Source of the DNA: JBBECJ01 sp963763325
Lineage (GTDB): Bacteria > Chloroflexota > Chloroflexia > Thermomicrobiales > CFX8
Assembly (NCBI GenBank): GCA_963763325.1
Contig: CAVXOL010000022.1
Coordinates: 62,001 to 126,000 of the forward strand
Reading direction: 5' to 3'
DNA: 64,000 nt
Shown here in pieces: positions 36,897 to 45,370 of the stretch. Position 1 is the stretch's first letter; each line of letters opens with the position of its first letter. The translations under genes were made by a program, and so were the position numbers. The notes under the pieces were generated by a model. The model was not told the DNA's origin. It made no database searches and saw only the letters and a program-made list of their open reading frames with translations.

Positions 36897-37054
36897 GTAG
36901 GGACAGGTCTAAGACCTGTCCGCGGCCCGCAGGCCGATGCGTCGATACCAAGGGGCTTCGACGAATAGAGCGCAAACGATTGCGTCCCATTCGGCGCGCC
37001 GGGGATCGACGCGTCGGCCTGCGGGCCGCGGACAGGTCTTAGACCTGTCCCTAC
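36897..37054. repeat. REPIN-like element 3 (two inverted GTAG-REPs)
   Basis: GTAG 36897-36900, palindrome arms GGACAGGTCT/AGACCTGTCC (36901-36921), then GCGGCCCGCAGGCCGA; all 41 nt are repeated inverted and without mismatch at 37014-37054. Outside, CCCCAGGTCTCGTAG and CTACGAGACCTGGGG extend the complementarity. Compared with element 1 the core changed from CGATC to AGGTC in all four arms together. It lies between ychF (3' side) and the YfhO-like gene start. Confidence 0.9.
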
Positions 37055-37145
37055 GAGACCTGGGGCGAGCATCGCCATCTCCTCGCGACGAGAGTCATCT
37101 GTCTCGATGCATTCGCTCATGGGATAGCAATGATAACGGCGTCTG

Positions 37146-37189
37146 GCGACTACCGCATCACACATCACGCGTCACTCGTCACGGACCTA
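37146..37189. repeat. Stop-codon-abutting GTGACGCGTGATG repeat after ychF
   Basis: Reading on the minus strand, the ychF TAG is followed directly by GTCCGTGACGAGTGACGCG and TGATGTGTGATGCGG, i.e. units of about 8 bp (GTGACGCG/TGATGTG). No inverted partner is evident here. The same unit forms a complete hairpin at 45289-45370. Confidence 0.55.
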
Positions 37190-38293
37190 GACGTTGAACA
37201 GGAAGTGGGCGATGTCACCGTCCTGGACGATGTAGGTCTTGCCTTCGAGACGGAGCTTGCCGGCCTTGCGGGCTTCGGCCATCGTGCGGGTCGCGAGCAT
37301 GTCGTCGTAGGCGACGACCTCGGCGCGGATGAAGCCGCGGGCGATGTCGGAGTGGATCTCACCGGCCGCTTCGACGGCGGTCGCGCCCTTCCTGATCGTC
37401 CAGGCGCGGTTCTCATCCGGGCCGACCGTGAAGAATGAGATCAGGCCGAGCAGGCCGTAGGAGATGCGGACGACGCGGTCGCGGCTGGATTCGCTGATGC
37501 CGAGGTCGGCCATGAACATCTGAGCGTCTTCGTCGTCGAGTTGGGCGATCTCCATCTCGATCTTGCCGGCCAGCGCGTGAATTTCGATGCCTGGGCGTCC
37601 GAACTGCTCGCGGGCCTGAGCCGTCAGCGCCTCCATCGGCTCGCCGAGCTGCTCCTCGCCGACGTTGAGGAGGACGAGGATCGGCTTCTGGGTCAGGAAG
37701 CCGAAGCCGCGCAGCAGGCGCTCCTCTTCGGCATCAACCTCAACTTCGCGGATCGGCTTGCCGTCCTCAAGGGCGACTTTGAAGCGTTCAAGGGCGACCG
37801 CCTCGCGCTCGTGGGCCTCCTTCTCAGTGCCGCGCAACTTCGGGATCGTCGCCTGGATGCGGGCGAGGCGCTTCTCAATGATCGCGAGGTCGGAGAAGGT
37901 GAACTCAAGGAAGAGCGTCTCCAGGTCGCGCAGGGCGTCGACGGACTCCTCCGGGTGCGAGACGTTGCTGTCTTCGAAGGCGCGGACGACCAGCACGAGC
38001 GCATCGGCCTGAGCCAGGTGGCCGAGTAGCTGCCCGCCCATGCCTGACTCGGCCAGTCCCTTTGCGACGCCGGCCACGTCGAGATACTGGACATCGGCGG
38101 GAACGACGCGCTTCGGGTTGAAGAGTGGGGTCAGGGAATCGAGGCGCGGGTCTGGCACCTTGACGGTCGCCAGGTTCGGCTCACCCTCGCCGGACGAGAA
38201 CCCGCCGGTCACCGCCTCCGAGCGCGTCAGCGCGTTGAAGACGGTCGTCTTCCCGCTCTGCGGCAATCCAACGATGACGAGTCGAAGCGACAT
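37187..38293 (-). CDS. ychF: Redox-regulated ATPase YchF (Obg family)
   Basis: 368 residues from the ATG at 38293. P-loop GLPQSGKTTVFNALT (G1; usual GLPNVGKSTLF), YLDVAGVAKGLAESG (G3), FEDSNVSHPEESVDALRDLE, a coiled-coil segment ~165-230, and the C-terminal TGS domain (SFFTVGPDENRAWTIRKGAT, YIVQDGDIAHFLFN). YchF binds ATP rather than GTP and acts in ribosome/stress control. The Q-S in the P-loop and the T for S are like other Chloroflexota versions. Single minus-strand gene. Confidence 0.96.
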   Translation of the reverse strand: MSLRLVIVGLPQSGKTTVFNALTRSEAVTGGFSSGEGEPNLATVKVPDPRLDSLTPLFNPKRVVPADVQYLDVAGVAKGLAESGMGGQLLGHLAQADALVLVVRAFEDSNVSHPEESVDALRDLETLFLEFTFSDLAIIEKRLARIQATIPKLRGTEKEAHEREAVALERFKVALEDGKPIREVEVDAEEERLLRGFGFLTQKPILVLLNVGEEQLGEPMEALTAQAREQFGRPGIEIHALAGKIEMEIAQLDDEDAQMFMADLGISESSRDRVVRISYGLLGLISFFTVGPDENRAWTIRKGATAVEAAGEIHSDIARGFIRAEVVAYDDMLATRTMAEARKAGKLRLEGKTYIVQDGDIAHFLFNV

Positions 38294-38491
38294 TGCGTAG
38301 GTACCCTCCCCAGATGGCCGAATGGTGGCCGGAACGTGCAAAACACCAAATTGAATCACACGGGGGCGGGAGCCGGGATGCGGGAATCGGTAGTGTTGGA
38401 GATAACAGTCCCACTCGATACCCTCGAATTCCCGATCCCGACTCCCGACGAATGAACCAAACCCGCTCTCGATGCGACAGACTAGGCAGTG

Positions 38492-39003
38492 ATGCGTGAT
38501 GACGAGTTGATCGCGGCGGTCGGCGCTGGTGATCAGATGGCACTGAAGGAGTTGTTCGAGCGGCATGCGCCGTGGATCGCTGGGCGATTGCGGCGGACGC
38601 TGCCGGTTGATGCTGTCGAGGATGTGGTGCAGGAGACGTTCATTGCCGTCTGGCGCGGGGCGGGGTCGTACGCGGGTGGCGGCGAGGTCGGCGGCTGGCT
38701 CTGGGGGATCGCGCGGCGGCAGGCGGTGAACTGGTTGCGCAAGTATCGGCGGGTCGCGCCGGAGCTGTGGCCGGCGGATGCGATCGATCCGGCGGCGGTG
38801 GCGATTGCGCGGGCCGATCTGCAACGGGCGGTCGCGACGCTCGGGCCGGAGGGGCGCGAGCTGTTGCGGCTGCTGTATGTCGAGGACCGGTCGGTGGCGG
38901 AGGTGGCGCGGGCCTCGATGTCCCGGCCGGGACGGTCAAGAGCCGCGCTTACCGGCTGCGCCGCACGCTGCAGGCGGCGCTGGGAAAGGGAGGCGAACGT
39001 GAC
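38492..39003 (+). CDS. ECF sigma factor, frameshifted in region 4
   Basis: About 168 residues. Region 2: DQMALKELFERHAPWIAGRL, VEDVVQETFIAVWRGAGSY and GWLWGIARRQAVNWLRK, all typical of sigma70 ECF. After YVEDRSVAEVAR a base slips near 38913, and region 4 continues GLDVPAGTVKSRAYRLRRTL, QAALGKGG. A further slip near 38995 would let it end with TGA overlapping the next gene's GTG. It should direct RNA polymerase to the promoters of its own ABC/anti-sigma locus; the anti-sigma gene follows directly. Confidence 0.88.
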
Positions 39004-39776
39004 GCTGGAGAGCCTGCATCCCGACGACCCGGCCCATGTTGCCGGTTGCGCCGTTTGTCGCGAGCGCGCGCGCGAGCGACCTGGATGTCGATCTTGGGCG
39101 AGTCTGGATGCGGGTTGCCGGGGAGGCGATGGCGACGCCAGTCGGGACGGGTCGAGCGGTTCGCGGCTGGCTGCTGCACTCGCCGGGGCTGGCGCGCGCG
39201 TTGTTGCGACGCCGTCGTTGGTGCTGTCGTGGATCGTCGCGAGCGCGATTGTCCTGGCGGTGGGCGTTGCCGTGACGGCGGCGTCGGGCGGCGGGACGCC
39301 GTGGGTGGCACTGCTGGCGCCGGCCTTGGCCGGCATCGGCGTCGCCTACGCCTACGGGCCGGGGGTCGATCCTGCCTTCGAGCTGAGCCAGACGATGGCG
39401 GTGCTCGGATCGGATGGTCTTGCTGGTGCGCGTGCTGGCAGTCTTTGGTGTGAACGCGCTGCTCGGGCTGGTGGCGACGCTGGTGGCCGCGCGAGCTGGT
39501 GGGGCTGACGTTCGGCTGGCTGCTGCCGATGACGGCGGTCGCCGCGCTCGGGCTGGCGGCGGCGACGCTGGCGCGGTCGGCCAACGTCGGCGTCGCGGCT
39601 GGCGCTGGCCGGTTGGGGCCTGATCGTGCTCGGCAGCGCCGTACGACACGCGCGACCTGGCGACGGCGGTCGAGTCCGGCGGGCTGATGCCGCTCTATCT
39701 GAGTGGCACGCGTTGTCTGCATCGGATTGGCGCTCTACGCGACGAGCGGCGAGCGGAATCGGGGCGCACTGGGAAT
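38999..39776 (+). pseudogene. Anti-sigma factor (zinc-binding ZAS type) with TM segments, frameshifted
   Basis: GTG at 38999 opens TLESLHPDDPAHVAGCAVCR, with the HxxxCxxC ZAS motif that binds ECF sigma factors. After slips near 39065, 39205, 39410 and 39500 several TM helices follow (VLSWIVASAIVLAVGVAV, LLAPALAGIGVAYAYGPG, LLVRVLAVFGVNALLGLVA, GWLLPMTAVAALGLAAATLA). At least four frame changes are needed over about 780 bp. Membrane-anchored, it should release the sigma factor on a surface signal and so control the ABC genes. The exact end is unclear. Confidence 0.7.
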
Positions 39777-40531
39777 GGTCAGTCGAACTCGTCCGATGTC
39801 CAGCGGGTTGACGCAGGCCTTTGGGCGGCGACCGTGCTCGATGGGATGGATCTGGAGATTGGGGCGGGCGTCTTCGGGCTGCTGGGGCCGAACGGAGCCG
39901 GCAAGACGACGCTGTTGCGGACGCTTGCCACGATCGTTCGACCCAAAGCCGGCAGACTGCGGCTGCTGGGCTACGATCCGGGCGAGACGACGAGCGCCGG
40001 CTGCTGCGACGGCGGCTCGGCTACCTGCCGCAACAGCTCGGCTACTACCCGAACTTCACCGTCTTCGAGTTCGTCGAGTACTTCGCGCTGCTGAAGGAGA
40101 TGCCGAACGACCGAGGTGCGGCCGGCCGTCGCACGCGCCATCGCGCGGGTCGGAGCTGGAGGAGCGGGCGCGCTCGAAGCTCAAGACGCTCTCCGGCGGG
40201 ATGCTGCGGCGGGTCGGGATCGCGCAGGCGATCGTCAACGAGCCGGACCTGCTGCTGCTGGACGAGCCGACAGCCGGGCTGGACCCCGAGCAGCGCGTCA
40301 TCTTCCGCGCGCTGCTGCGTGAGATCGGGGTAGACTGCGACCGTCATCGTCAGCACCCATCTGGTCGAGGATGTCGCGGCGGCCTGCACCGAGGTCGCGC
40401 TTCTCAATGCGGGCCGGATTGCATTCCGTGGAACACCCGACGAGCTAACGGCACTCGGCGAGGGATACGCGGTCGGCGACTCGCCGCTCGAACGCGGCTA
40501 CAGCCGCGCCCTGGCGGGAGCGCGAGGATGA
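39775..40531 (+). pseudogene. ABC transporter ATP-binding protein, multiply frameshifted
   Basis: Restored reading: VELVRCPAG / LTQAFG / TVLDGMDLEIGAGVFGLLGP then NGAGKTTLLRTL (Walker A), GYLPQQLGYYPNFTVFEFVE (Q-loop region), LKTLSGGMLRRVGIAQAIVN (signature), EPDLLLLDEPTAGLDPEQRV (Walker B, D-loop), and TVIVSTHLVEDVAAACTEVA (H-loop). Slips occur near 39790, 39830, 39990, 40120, 40155 and 40335. All motifs survive, so the intact gene is about 250 residues of CcmA/NatA type. It overlaps the next gene's ATG and pairs with the two membrane proteins downstream. Confidence 0.85.
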
Positions 40532-41826
40532 TGGCGATGATGCGGCTGTTCACAATCGAGGCACGGCGGAGTGTCGCGATCTGGTTCGTCGTTCCGCTGG
40601 CAACGCTGGTCGCGTGGGGAACGGTGACGACGATGCGGCCAGACGGCACGCCAACACAATGGGCGCGCAGCAGCATCCAGCTTGGGATGATGTGCATTGT
40701 GGCGGCGTTCATCATGTGTGGCGTAGGCGCATGGGTGGCAGGGCGCGGCCGGCGTCGGCAGACGGAGGAATTGCTGGCGACAATGCCACGCCCGGCGTCG
40801 ATGCTGGATGCCACGACGCTGGCCGGGACAGTGATCTGGGGGCTGCTGGCCTGCCTGCTGGCGATGGCACTGGTCTTCTCCATCGCCTATCGTGAGTCGA
40901 CCTGGGGAGGACCGGAGCCCGCGCCATTCATCATCGGGCTCCTGACCGTCGTGGTCGGAACGGCGGTCGGCTACGTTGGCGGCACGATCATCCCGAGCCG
41001 CTTCGGGGCGCCGCTGATGGCGGTCGTGTTTGCCAGTGCGGTGTTGCTGGTAGGGACACGCTCGACGGCGCTCGCCTACCTCTCACCACTGGCGATGGAC
41101 CCGCGCGGATCCAGCCCGTATGACATCTTTTACCAGGCACCGATGGTTCCGCTGGCGCGGACGGCGCTCTGGCTGGTTGGTGTGGCTGCCTGCGCGTGCG
41201 CAGCGACCGCGCTCTGGCGGCGGAGAACGGTGTTGGTCTCGGGCATGTTCGTCTTCGCGCTGGCTGTCGCGGCAACCGGGGCGGTGCTGACGATGCGGGC
41301 GTTCGTCCATCCGCCGTGGGAGCGGATCTACGCGGGGCAACCGTTGGCTGAGTACGAGCTGGCCTGCGTCGAGCGCTCAATCCCGGTTTGCGTCCACCCG
41401 GCCTACGAAGCGCGGCTCGAAGCGTACGCCGATCGGATCGGTGTCCTGGTCGAGCCGCTGATCGGCGTGCCGGGTGGGCCAGTTCGCGCGGAACAACTAT
41501 CGTCGCAAAAGGAACCGCGGGACGATGGCACGCTGGAGATCATCCCGATGGGTCCGGTTGTGCAGTTTGCCGCCTTCGATCTGGTTCATCAGCGCGGCAC
41601 GGACCTCACCCCGGCTCAGCTCGCGATCGCGTTCTGGTTGTTGGAGCGGGTGGGCGAGAGCGCTCAGGAAGCGTCGGTGCTGTCCGGGTTTGGACCGCCG
41701 GATGCGGCGGTCATGGCGGCGGTCAGGCGTTTCGCCGCGCTCAGTCCAGAGGCACAGCGAGCGTGGCTGATGGCGAACTTCCAGGATCTGCGCTCCGGCC
41801 GGGTCGACATTGAGGATCTGCCATGA
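40528..41826 (+). CDS. ABC-2-type membrane protein
   Basis: 432 residues. Six TM helices in the first ~270 residues (AIWFVVPLATLVAWGTVTTM, LGMMCIVAAFIMCGVGAWVA, VIWGLLACLLAMALVFSIAY, and so on), then an extracytoplasmic or cytoplasmic domain of ~160 residues (WERIYAGQPLAEYELACVER to SGRVDIEDLP) with paired Cys (CVERSIPVC). ATGATG at 40528 overlaps the ATPase stop. No family with known substrate is recognised; likely permease of the sigma-controlled ABC system. Confidence 0.8.
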   Translation: MMAMMRLFTIEARRSVAIWFVVPLATLVAWGTVTTMRPDGTPTQWARSSIQLGMMCIVAAFIMCGVGAWVAGRGRRRQTEELLATMPRPASMLDATTLAGTVIWGLLACLLAMALVFSIAYRESTWGGPEPAPFIIGLLTVVVGTAVGYVGGTIIPSRFGAPLMAVVFASAVLLVGTRSTALAYLSPLAMDPRGSSPYDIFYQAPMVPLARTALWLVGVAACACAATALWRRRTVLVSGMFVFALAVAATGAVLTMRAFVHPPWERIYAGQPLAEYELACVERSIPVCVHPAYEARLEAYADRIGVLVEPLIGVPGGPVRAEQLSSQKEPRDDGTLEIIPMGPVVQFAAFDLVHQRGTDLTPAQLAIAFWLLERVGESAQEASVLSGFGPPDAAVMAAVRRFAALSPEAQRAWLMANFQDLRSGRVDIEDLP

Positions 41827-42419
41827 GGCTCTGGTTACTCTATCTTCGTTCGCGGCTGGCGTTTCCGGCGCTGGCGGGGTTACTGCTGATCGCCGGGCTC
41901 TGCTGGGTGGTTGGGAACCGCTGGGGGAGCCAGCCCGATCTGTACCTGATCGCAACGGTCACGGTTCCGCTGGCGGCAGCCGTCGTGATCTGTGTGACGA
42001 CGGTATCGCCGTTCGGCGAGGTCGAGCAAGCGCTGGGCCGGTCGCTGATTGGGATCAGGCTGAGTCACCTGGTAGGGCTGCTGACTGTTGCCGCCGCCTC
42101 GCTCGCGGTCGCGGCGACGGCCTGGTCGGGCGTGGATGTCGAGTGGCGCTTCGTGCGGAACGTGCTCGGGCTGGCCGGCCTGGGGCTGTTGTCCGCGAGC
42201 GTGCTGGGCGGGCGGCTGTCATGGGCGCCGCCGATTGGGTTCGCGACATTGGCCCTGTTTCAGAACGGCGTGACGACTGGTGGCGCACCGGGCTGGGCCT
42301 GGGTCGTCCAGCCGATGTCTCGTGAGACGGCGTCGATGCTTGCACTTGCCCTGCTGCTCGTCGGTCTGGCGCTGGTGGCAGGCTTCGGTGCGCGGCTGTC
42401 GAGCGAAGATGCGCCGTAG
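41823..42419 (+). CDS. Membrane protein, second permease of the ABC unit
   Basis: 198 residues with five or six TM helices (LAFPALAGLLLIAGLCWVVG, LIATVTVPLAAAVVICVTTV, VGLLTVAAASLAVAATAW, ASMLALALLLVGLALVAGFG). ATG overlaps the previous stop (ATGA), so it is part of the same operon and probably the second half of the permease. No motif. Its TAG stop runs directly into two CCATCAG units of the short-period repeat. Confidence 0.75.
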   Translation: MRLWLLYLRSRLAFPALAGLLLIAGLCWVVGNRWGSQPDLYLIATVTVPLAAAVVICVTTVSPFGEVEQALGRSLIGIRLSHLVGLLTVAAASLAVAATAWSGVDVEWRFVRNVLGLAGLGLLSASVLGGRLSWAPPIGFATLALFQNGVTTGGAPGWAWVVQPMSRETASMLALALLLVGLALVAGFGARLSSEDAP

Positions 42420-42521
42420 CCATCAGCCATCAGCCTGTGGTTGTATCTCCGTTGGGGCTTGTCATGTTCTATCCTGATGTGGTCTGGCGAGGTGTGGCCT
42501 GCGATCGGTGGGGAGGGTGCG

Positions 42522-43877
42522 ATGAACACGCTTGGGGAGCGGCTGGACTGGGTTCCTGCCCGGCTGGTGGAGTTGCTGGAGCGATACGAGATTCCGGGCG
42601 GGTCGGTCGCGGTCTGGAATGACGGCGAGGAGTATGTGGCAGCGGCCGGGATGGCGAATGTCGCAGCCGGGATCGAGGCGACGCCGGAGACGCTCTTTCT
42701 GATCGGCTCGATCACGAAGGTGTTCACGACGACGCTGATCATGCAGCTTGTCGAGCGGGGTGAGGTCGATCTCGATGCGACGGTCCGGACGTACCTGCCG
42801 GAACTGCGGCTGAGCGATTCGGAGGCGACCGAGACGGTCACCGTTCGGCAACTGCTGACGCACACGAGCGGGATCACCGGTGACTATTTCCCAGACTGCG
42901 GACGGGGCGATGACGCGGTCGAGCGGTGTGTCGCGAGTCTCGGCGACGTCGAGATGCTGTATCGGCCGGGGGCGATGTTCTCCTACTGCAACAGCGGCTT
43001 CATCCTGGCCGGCAGGCTGGTCGAGCGGCTGACCGGCGGAACCTGGGACGCCGCGCTGCGGAGCCGCCTGCTGGATCCGCTGAGCGTGTCGGCGTTCGCA
43101 ACGCTGCCGGAGGAGGCGCTGCTGCACCGAGTCGGCGTCGGCCACGTGCCTGACCCTGTAACCGGCGAGTTGCGTCCCGGTCAGATGTGGCCCGAAGTCC
43201 GTTCCGGAGGGCCAGCCGGCTTCACGCCGTTTGCGACGACGGGCGCGCTGCTGCGCTTCGCGCGCCTGCATCTGGATGGCGGTGGTGCGGTGAGTGGCGA
43301 GCAGTTACTCAACGTCGTGAGTGTCGAGGCGATGCAGGACCAGCAGGTCGAGATCACGCCAAGCGGCGGGTTCGACGGCGATGGCTGGGGATTGGGCTGG
43401 GCGCGGTTCCGTTACAGCGATGGCGAACGGGTGATTGGCCACAATGGCGGGTCGTCGGCGGTGCTGCGGGTGCTGCCGGAGCGGAACGTTGCCATCGCCT
43501 CGCTGACGAACGCCAGTGGTGGGGCACTGGTCGGGCATCACCTGATCGACGCGATCGTCGAGGAGCTGGTTGGTGTCCGGATTCCACCTTCGCCGGAACC
43601 ACCACCGGTCGCGTCTCGCGACCTGACCGCCTACAAGGGTGTCTATCGCCATCACACGTTTCGCCACGAGGTTGTTGCCGATGGCGATCACCTGATCGTG
43701 ACGACAGCGGGCGGCCACGTCAGGCCGATGACGCTGCGACCGCTCGATGGGACGACGTTTACCGCCAGCATGCCGGGCTTCGACGTTCCGACGAAAGCAG
43801 CCTTCCTTGAACCAGACGCCGATGGACGCCGAGGCTATCTGCACCTGCTCGGCAGGGCGTGTCTGCGAGAGGCGTAG
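42522..43877 (+). CDS. Serine hydrolase, beta-lactamase class C / PBP4* type
   Basis: 451 residues from the ATG at 42522 (GGGAGGG upstream). SITKVFTTTLIM holds the SxxK nucleophile/base, YCNSGFILAGRLVERL the YxN, and HNGGSSAVLRVLPERN the HxG triad element, so it should be active. RQLLTHTSGI is the usual conserved helix. No signal peptide is seen, unlike many DD-peptidase relatives, and the C-terminal ~85 residues form a lipocalin-like extra domain (TAYKGVYRHHTFRHEVVADG). Likely an esterase or D-amino-acid amidase; the substrate is unknown. Confidence 0.9.
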   Translation: MNTLGERLDWVPARLVELLERYEIPGGSVAVWNDGEEYVAAAGMANVAAGIEATPETLFLIGSITKVFTTTLIMQLVERGEVDLDATVRTYLPELRLSDSEATETVTVRQLLTHTSGITGDYFPDCGRGDDAVERCVASLGDVEMLYRPGAMFSYCNSGFILAGRLVERLTGGTWDAALRSRLLDPLSVSAFATLPEEALLHRVGVGHVPDPVTGELRPGQMWPEVRSGGPAGFTPFATTGALLRFARLHLDGGGAVSGEQLLNVVSVEAMQDQQVEITPSGGFDGDGWGLGWARFRYSDGERVIGHNGGSSAVLRVLPERNVAIASLTNASGGALVGHHLIDAIVEELVGVRIPPSPEPPPVASRDLTAYKGVYRHHTFRHEVVADGDHLIVTTAGGHVRPMTLRPLDGTTFTASMPGFDVPTKAAFLEPDADGRRGYLHLLGRACLREA

Positions 43878-43901
43878 CGACACGTTCAAGCAGTTGCCGG
43901 C

Positions 43902-43945
43902 GTGACAGGGAGTCATCACTGTGCTATCCTCAGTGTACGTACACT
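43902..43945 (+). promoter_or_regulatory. Promoter with a palindromic operator for the HTH gene
   Basis: GTGACA (43902-43907), 17-bp spacer, TATCCT (43925-43930). A perfect 14-bp palindrome, AGTGTACGTACACT (43932-43945), covers the expected start site 30 bp before the ATG: a good repressor site, perhaps for the encoded HTH protein itself. Confidence 0.6.
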
Positions 43946-43974
43946 CTGAACGAGGAACGTCCTGGGGGGTAGCG

Positions 43975-44364
43975 ATGGTTCTGGTGCGACGGGCAAGCAA
44001 GTCGACGAAGCTGTACGGCTATACGGTCGAGGAGGTTGCGCGCTTCCTGCAGTATGACCGGCAGGCGGTGCGTTACTGGCTGCGGACCGGTCATCTGGCG
44101 GGGCGCTATGACGAGCGACTCGGCGACTGGCGAGTGACGGCAACTGAGCTTGTTGCGTTCCTGCGGCAGACGAGCGAGCCGATGCCGACCGGCGTCGTTG
44201 GTGACCTGAGCCAGCCCGACGAAGTGTTGGTGGATGAGATCGTCTTCGCCGCTGAAGGGATCGAGCCGATCGCCGTTGATCTGGTGGCGACCCGTCCGCA
44301 GCGGACACCGGAGGCGCAGGCAGTCCGCGTTCGTACGCAGGAAACTGTCCTTCCGGCCTGTTGA
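43975..44364 (+). CDS. Excisionase/MerR-type HTH DNA-binding protein
   Basis: 129 residues. LYGYTVEEVARFLQYDRQAV and YWLRTGHLAGRYDERLGDWR form the winged-HTH of the helix_turn_helix_17 (excisionase-like) family, residues ~12-65. The remaining ~60 residues are acidic and without motif (LSQPDEVLVDEIVFAAEGIE). It may bind the palindrome at 43932-43945, an autoregulatory guess. GGGGGG lies 8 bases before the ATG. A second promoter (44361) overlaps its stop codon. Confidence 0.85.
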   Translation: MVLVRRASKSTKLYGYTVEEVARFLQYDRQAVRYWLRTGHLAGRYDERLGDWRVTATELVAFLRQTSEPMPTGVVGDLSQPDEVLVDEIVFAAEGIEPIAVDLVATRPQRTPEAQAVRVRTQETVLPAC

Positions 44365-44389
44365 CGCATTAGAACATCTGTGCTACTCT
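44361..44389 (+). promoter_or_regulatory. Promoter of an orphan transcription unit
   Basis: TTGACG (44361-44366), exactly 17 bp, TACTCT (44384-44389). The -35 overlaps the stop of the HTH gene. The motif TGTGCTAYYCT (44380-44389 and 43921-43930) is shared with the HTH-gene promoter, suggesting common control. Confidence 0.6.
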
Positions 44390-44395
44390 GGGGAT

Positions 44396-44665
44396 GTCGC
44401 TGGAGAGGGTACACCGCCGCTCCAGGAAGGGGAGAAGGAACCGTTTCGGCGAGTCCTTCGACGGCCGGCCACCGGCAAGGCTGACCGATCCAGGCCAGTC
44501 AATGGCACGATCCCCAACCCGGAATCCGGTGCCCCCTTATATGGCGGCGCTCCACAAACCCCCGGTCGTCGCGGCCCCACACCGGACGACCAGCACCCCC
44601 AATTCCTCCCCACCCCTCGCGGGCTGTGCTTCCCTGCAAAATGGCACGGCCCGCAACCCCTTTTT
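44396..44665 (+). ncRNA. Candidate small RNA (promoter to terminator, no clear ORF)
   Basis: About 270 nt between a good promoter (44361-44389) and an intrinsic terminator (44619-44665). The only plus-strand frame through it (102 codons from 44394) is an amino-acid-biased Arg/Pro/Ser sequence without a proper RBS spacing or conserved look. It matches none of the RNA families I can recognise (4.5S, 6S, tmRNA, RNase P). A small coding gene cannot be fully excluded. Confidence 0.4.
44619..44665 (+). terminator. Intrinsic terminator
   Basis: GCGGGCTGTGC (44619-44629) and GCACGGCCCGC (44644-44654) form an 11-bp stem with one G-U pair and a 14-nt loop, followed by AACCCC and TTTTT at 44661-44665. 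Confidence 0.65.
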
Positions 44666-44826
44666 CAGCCGGTCAGTGATCAGCCGTCAGCCTGTTGGTT
44701 GATGTGGTGGCGTGCGTTTCCTGGGTGGCACGGTCTATCGTGTGGCCGTTCAGGCATAACTGCGTTAGACGAGTGGCAAATACTCGACACCCGACCAACA
44801 GGCTGACGGCTGATCGCTGACAGCTA
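44666..44826. repeat. Inverted short-period repeat arrays touching the dinB-like stop codon
   Basis: Left arm 44666-44702 (CAGCCGGTCAGTGATCAGCC and GTCAGCCTGTTGG) pairs with right arm 44789-44826 (CCAACAGGCTGACGGCTGAT, CGCTGACAG) around ~85 nt. The last bases, CTA, are the TAG stop of the minus-strand DinB gene. Confidence 0.65.
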
Positions 44827-45264
44827 CAGCGCTTGCAACTGCGCCATGTGCTCGGCGTCGTGGTCGACGATGGATTCGACGACATCGGCGATGCTGATCT
44901 CGCCGTGGATGTCGTGGGTGCCGCTGCGTTCCCAGTCGCGGAGTGAGAGACCCATCAGGAGCGAGACGATCTCGCCGCGGGTGGTGTTGAAGGCGTCGAG
45001 GTTGTCGTCGATGCTGCCGCCCATCAGCTGCTCCTGGATTTCGGCAGACTTGCCGGAGCCGCCGGGGCGGATGCGCGGTTCCTTCTCACGCAGCAGCAGG
45101 TTCAGCCGTTCGAGCCAGAGGTGCTCGGCCGCTGCCATGTGGGCGACGACTTGTGCGGCGTTCCATTCCCCTTCGGGCGGCTCGCCTGCCGTCTCAGCGG
45201 CGGACTTGAGTTGCGTCGGCCCCTGGACGACGATATCGAGCAGTTCCCGGTAGGAATCGAGCAT
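44824..45264 (-). CDS. DinB-like domain protein
   Basis: 146 residues, four-helix bundle. AQVVAHMAAAEHLWLERLNL and VESIVDHDAEHMAQLQAL provide the three-His metal site typical of DinB/YfiT proteins (HxxxxEH...HDxEH). These are metal-dependent thiol or bacillithiol transferases or stress proteins; no specific substrate. Starts at ATG 45264. Its stop is inside the 44666-44826 repeat, and another repeat hairpin separates it from the upstream VOC gene. Confidence 0.85.
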   Translation of the reverse strand: MLDSYRELLDIVVQGPTQLKSAAETAGEPPEGEWNAAQVVAHMAAAEHLWLERLNLLLREKEPRIRPGGSGKSAEIQEQLMGGSIDDNLDAFNTTRGEIVSLLMGLSLRDWERSGTHDIHGEISIADVVESIVDHDAEHMAQLQAL

Positions 45265-45288
45265 CGTGGTTGACCTGTCTTTCAGGTT

Positions 45289-45370
45289 CGTGACGTGTGA
45301 CGCGTGATGCGTGACGTGAGGCGATATCGCTCTCTCGCGTCACGCATCACGCGTCGCACGTCACGAGCTA
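45289..45370. repeat. Inverted GTGACGCGTGATGCGTGAC arrays at the VOC-gene stop codon
   Basis: CGTGACGTGTGACGCGTGAT, GCGTGACGTGAG (from 45289) pairs with CGCGTCACGCATCACGCGTC, GCACGTCACGAG (to 45366) around GCGATATCGC. Its end touches the VOC protein's TAG stop (45370-45368). It probably works as the terminator between the two minus-strand genes. Confidence 0.7.

Noticed and set aside
44394..44702. 102-codon plus-strand gene
   Set aside because: Arg/Pro/Ser-biased sequence starting at about the transcription start; the terminator lies within its 3' part, so translation to its stop is unlikely.
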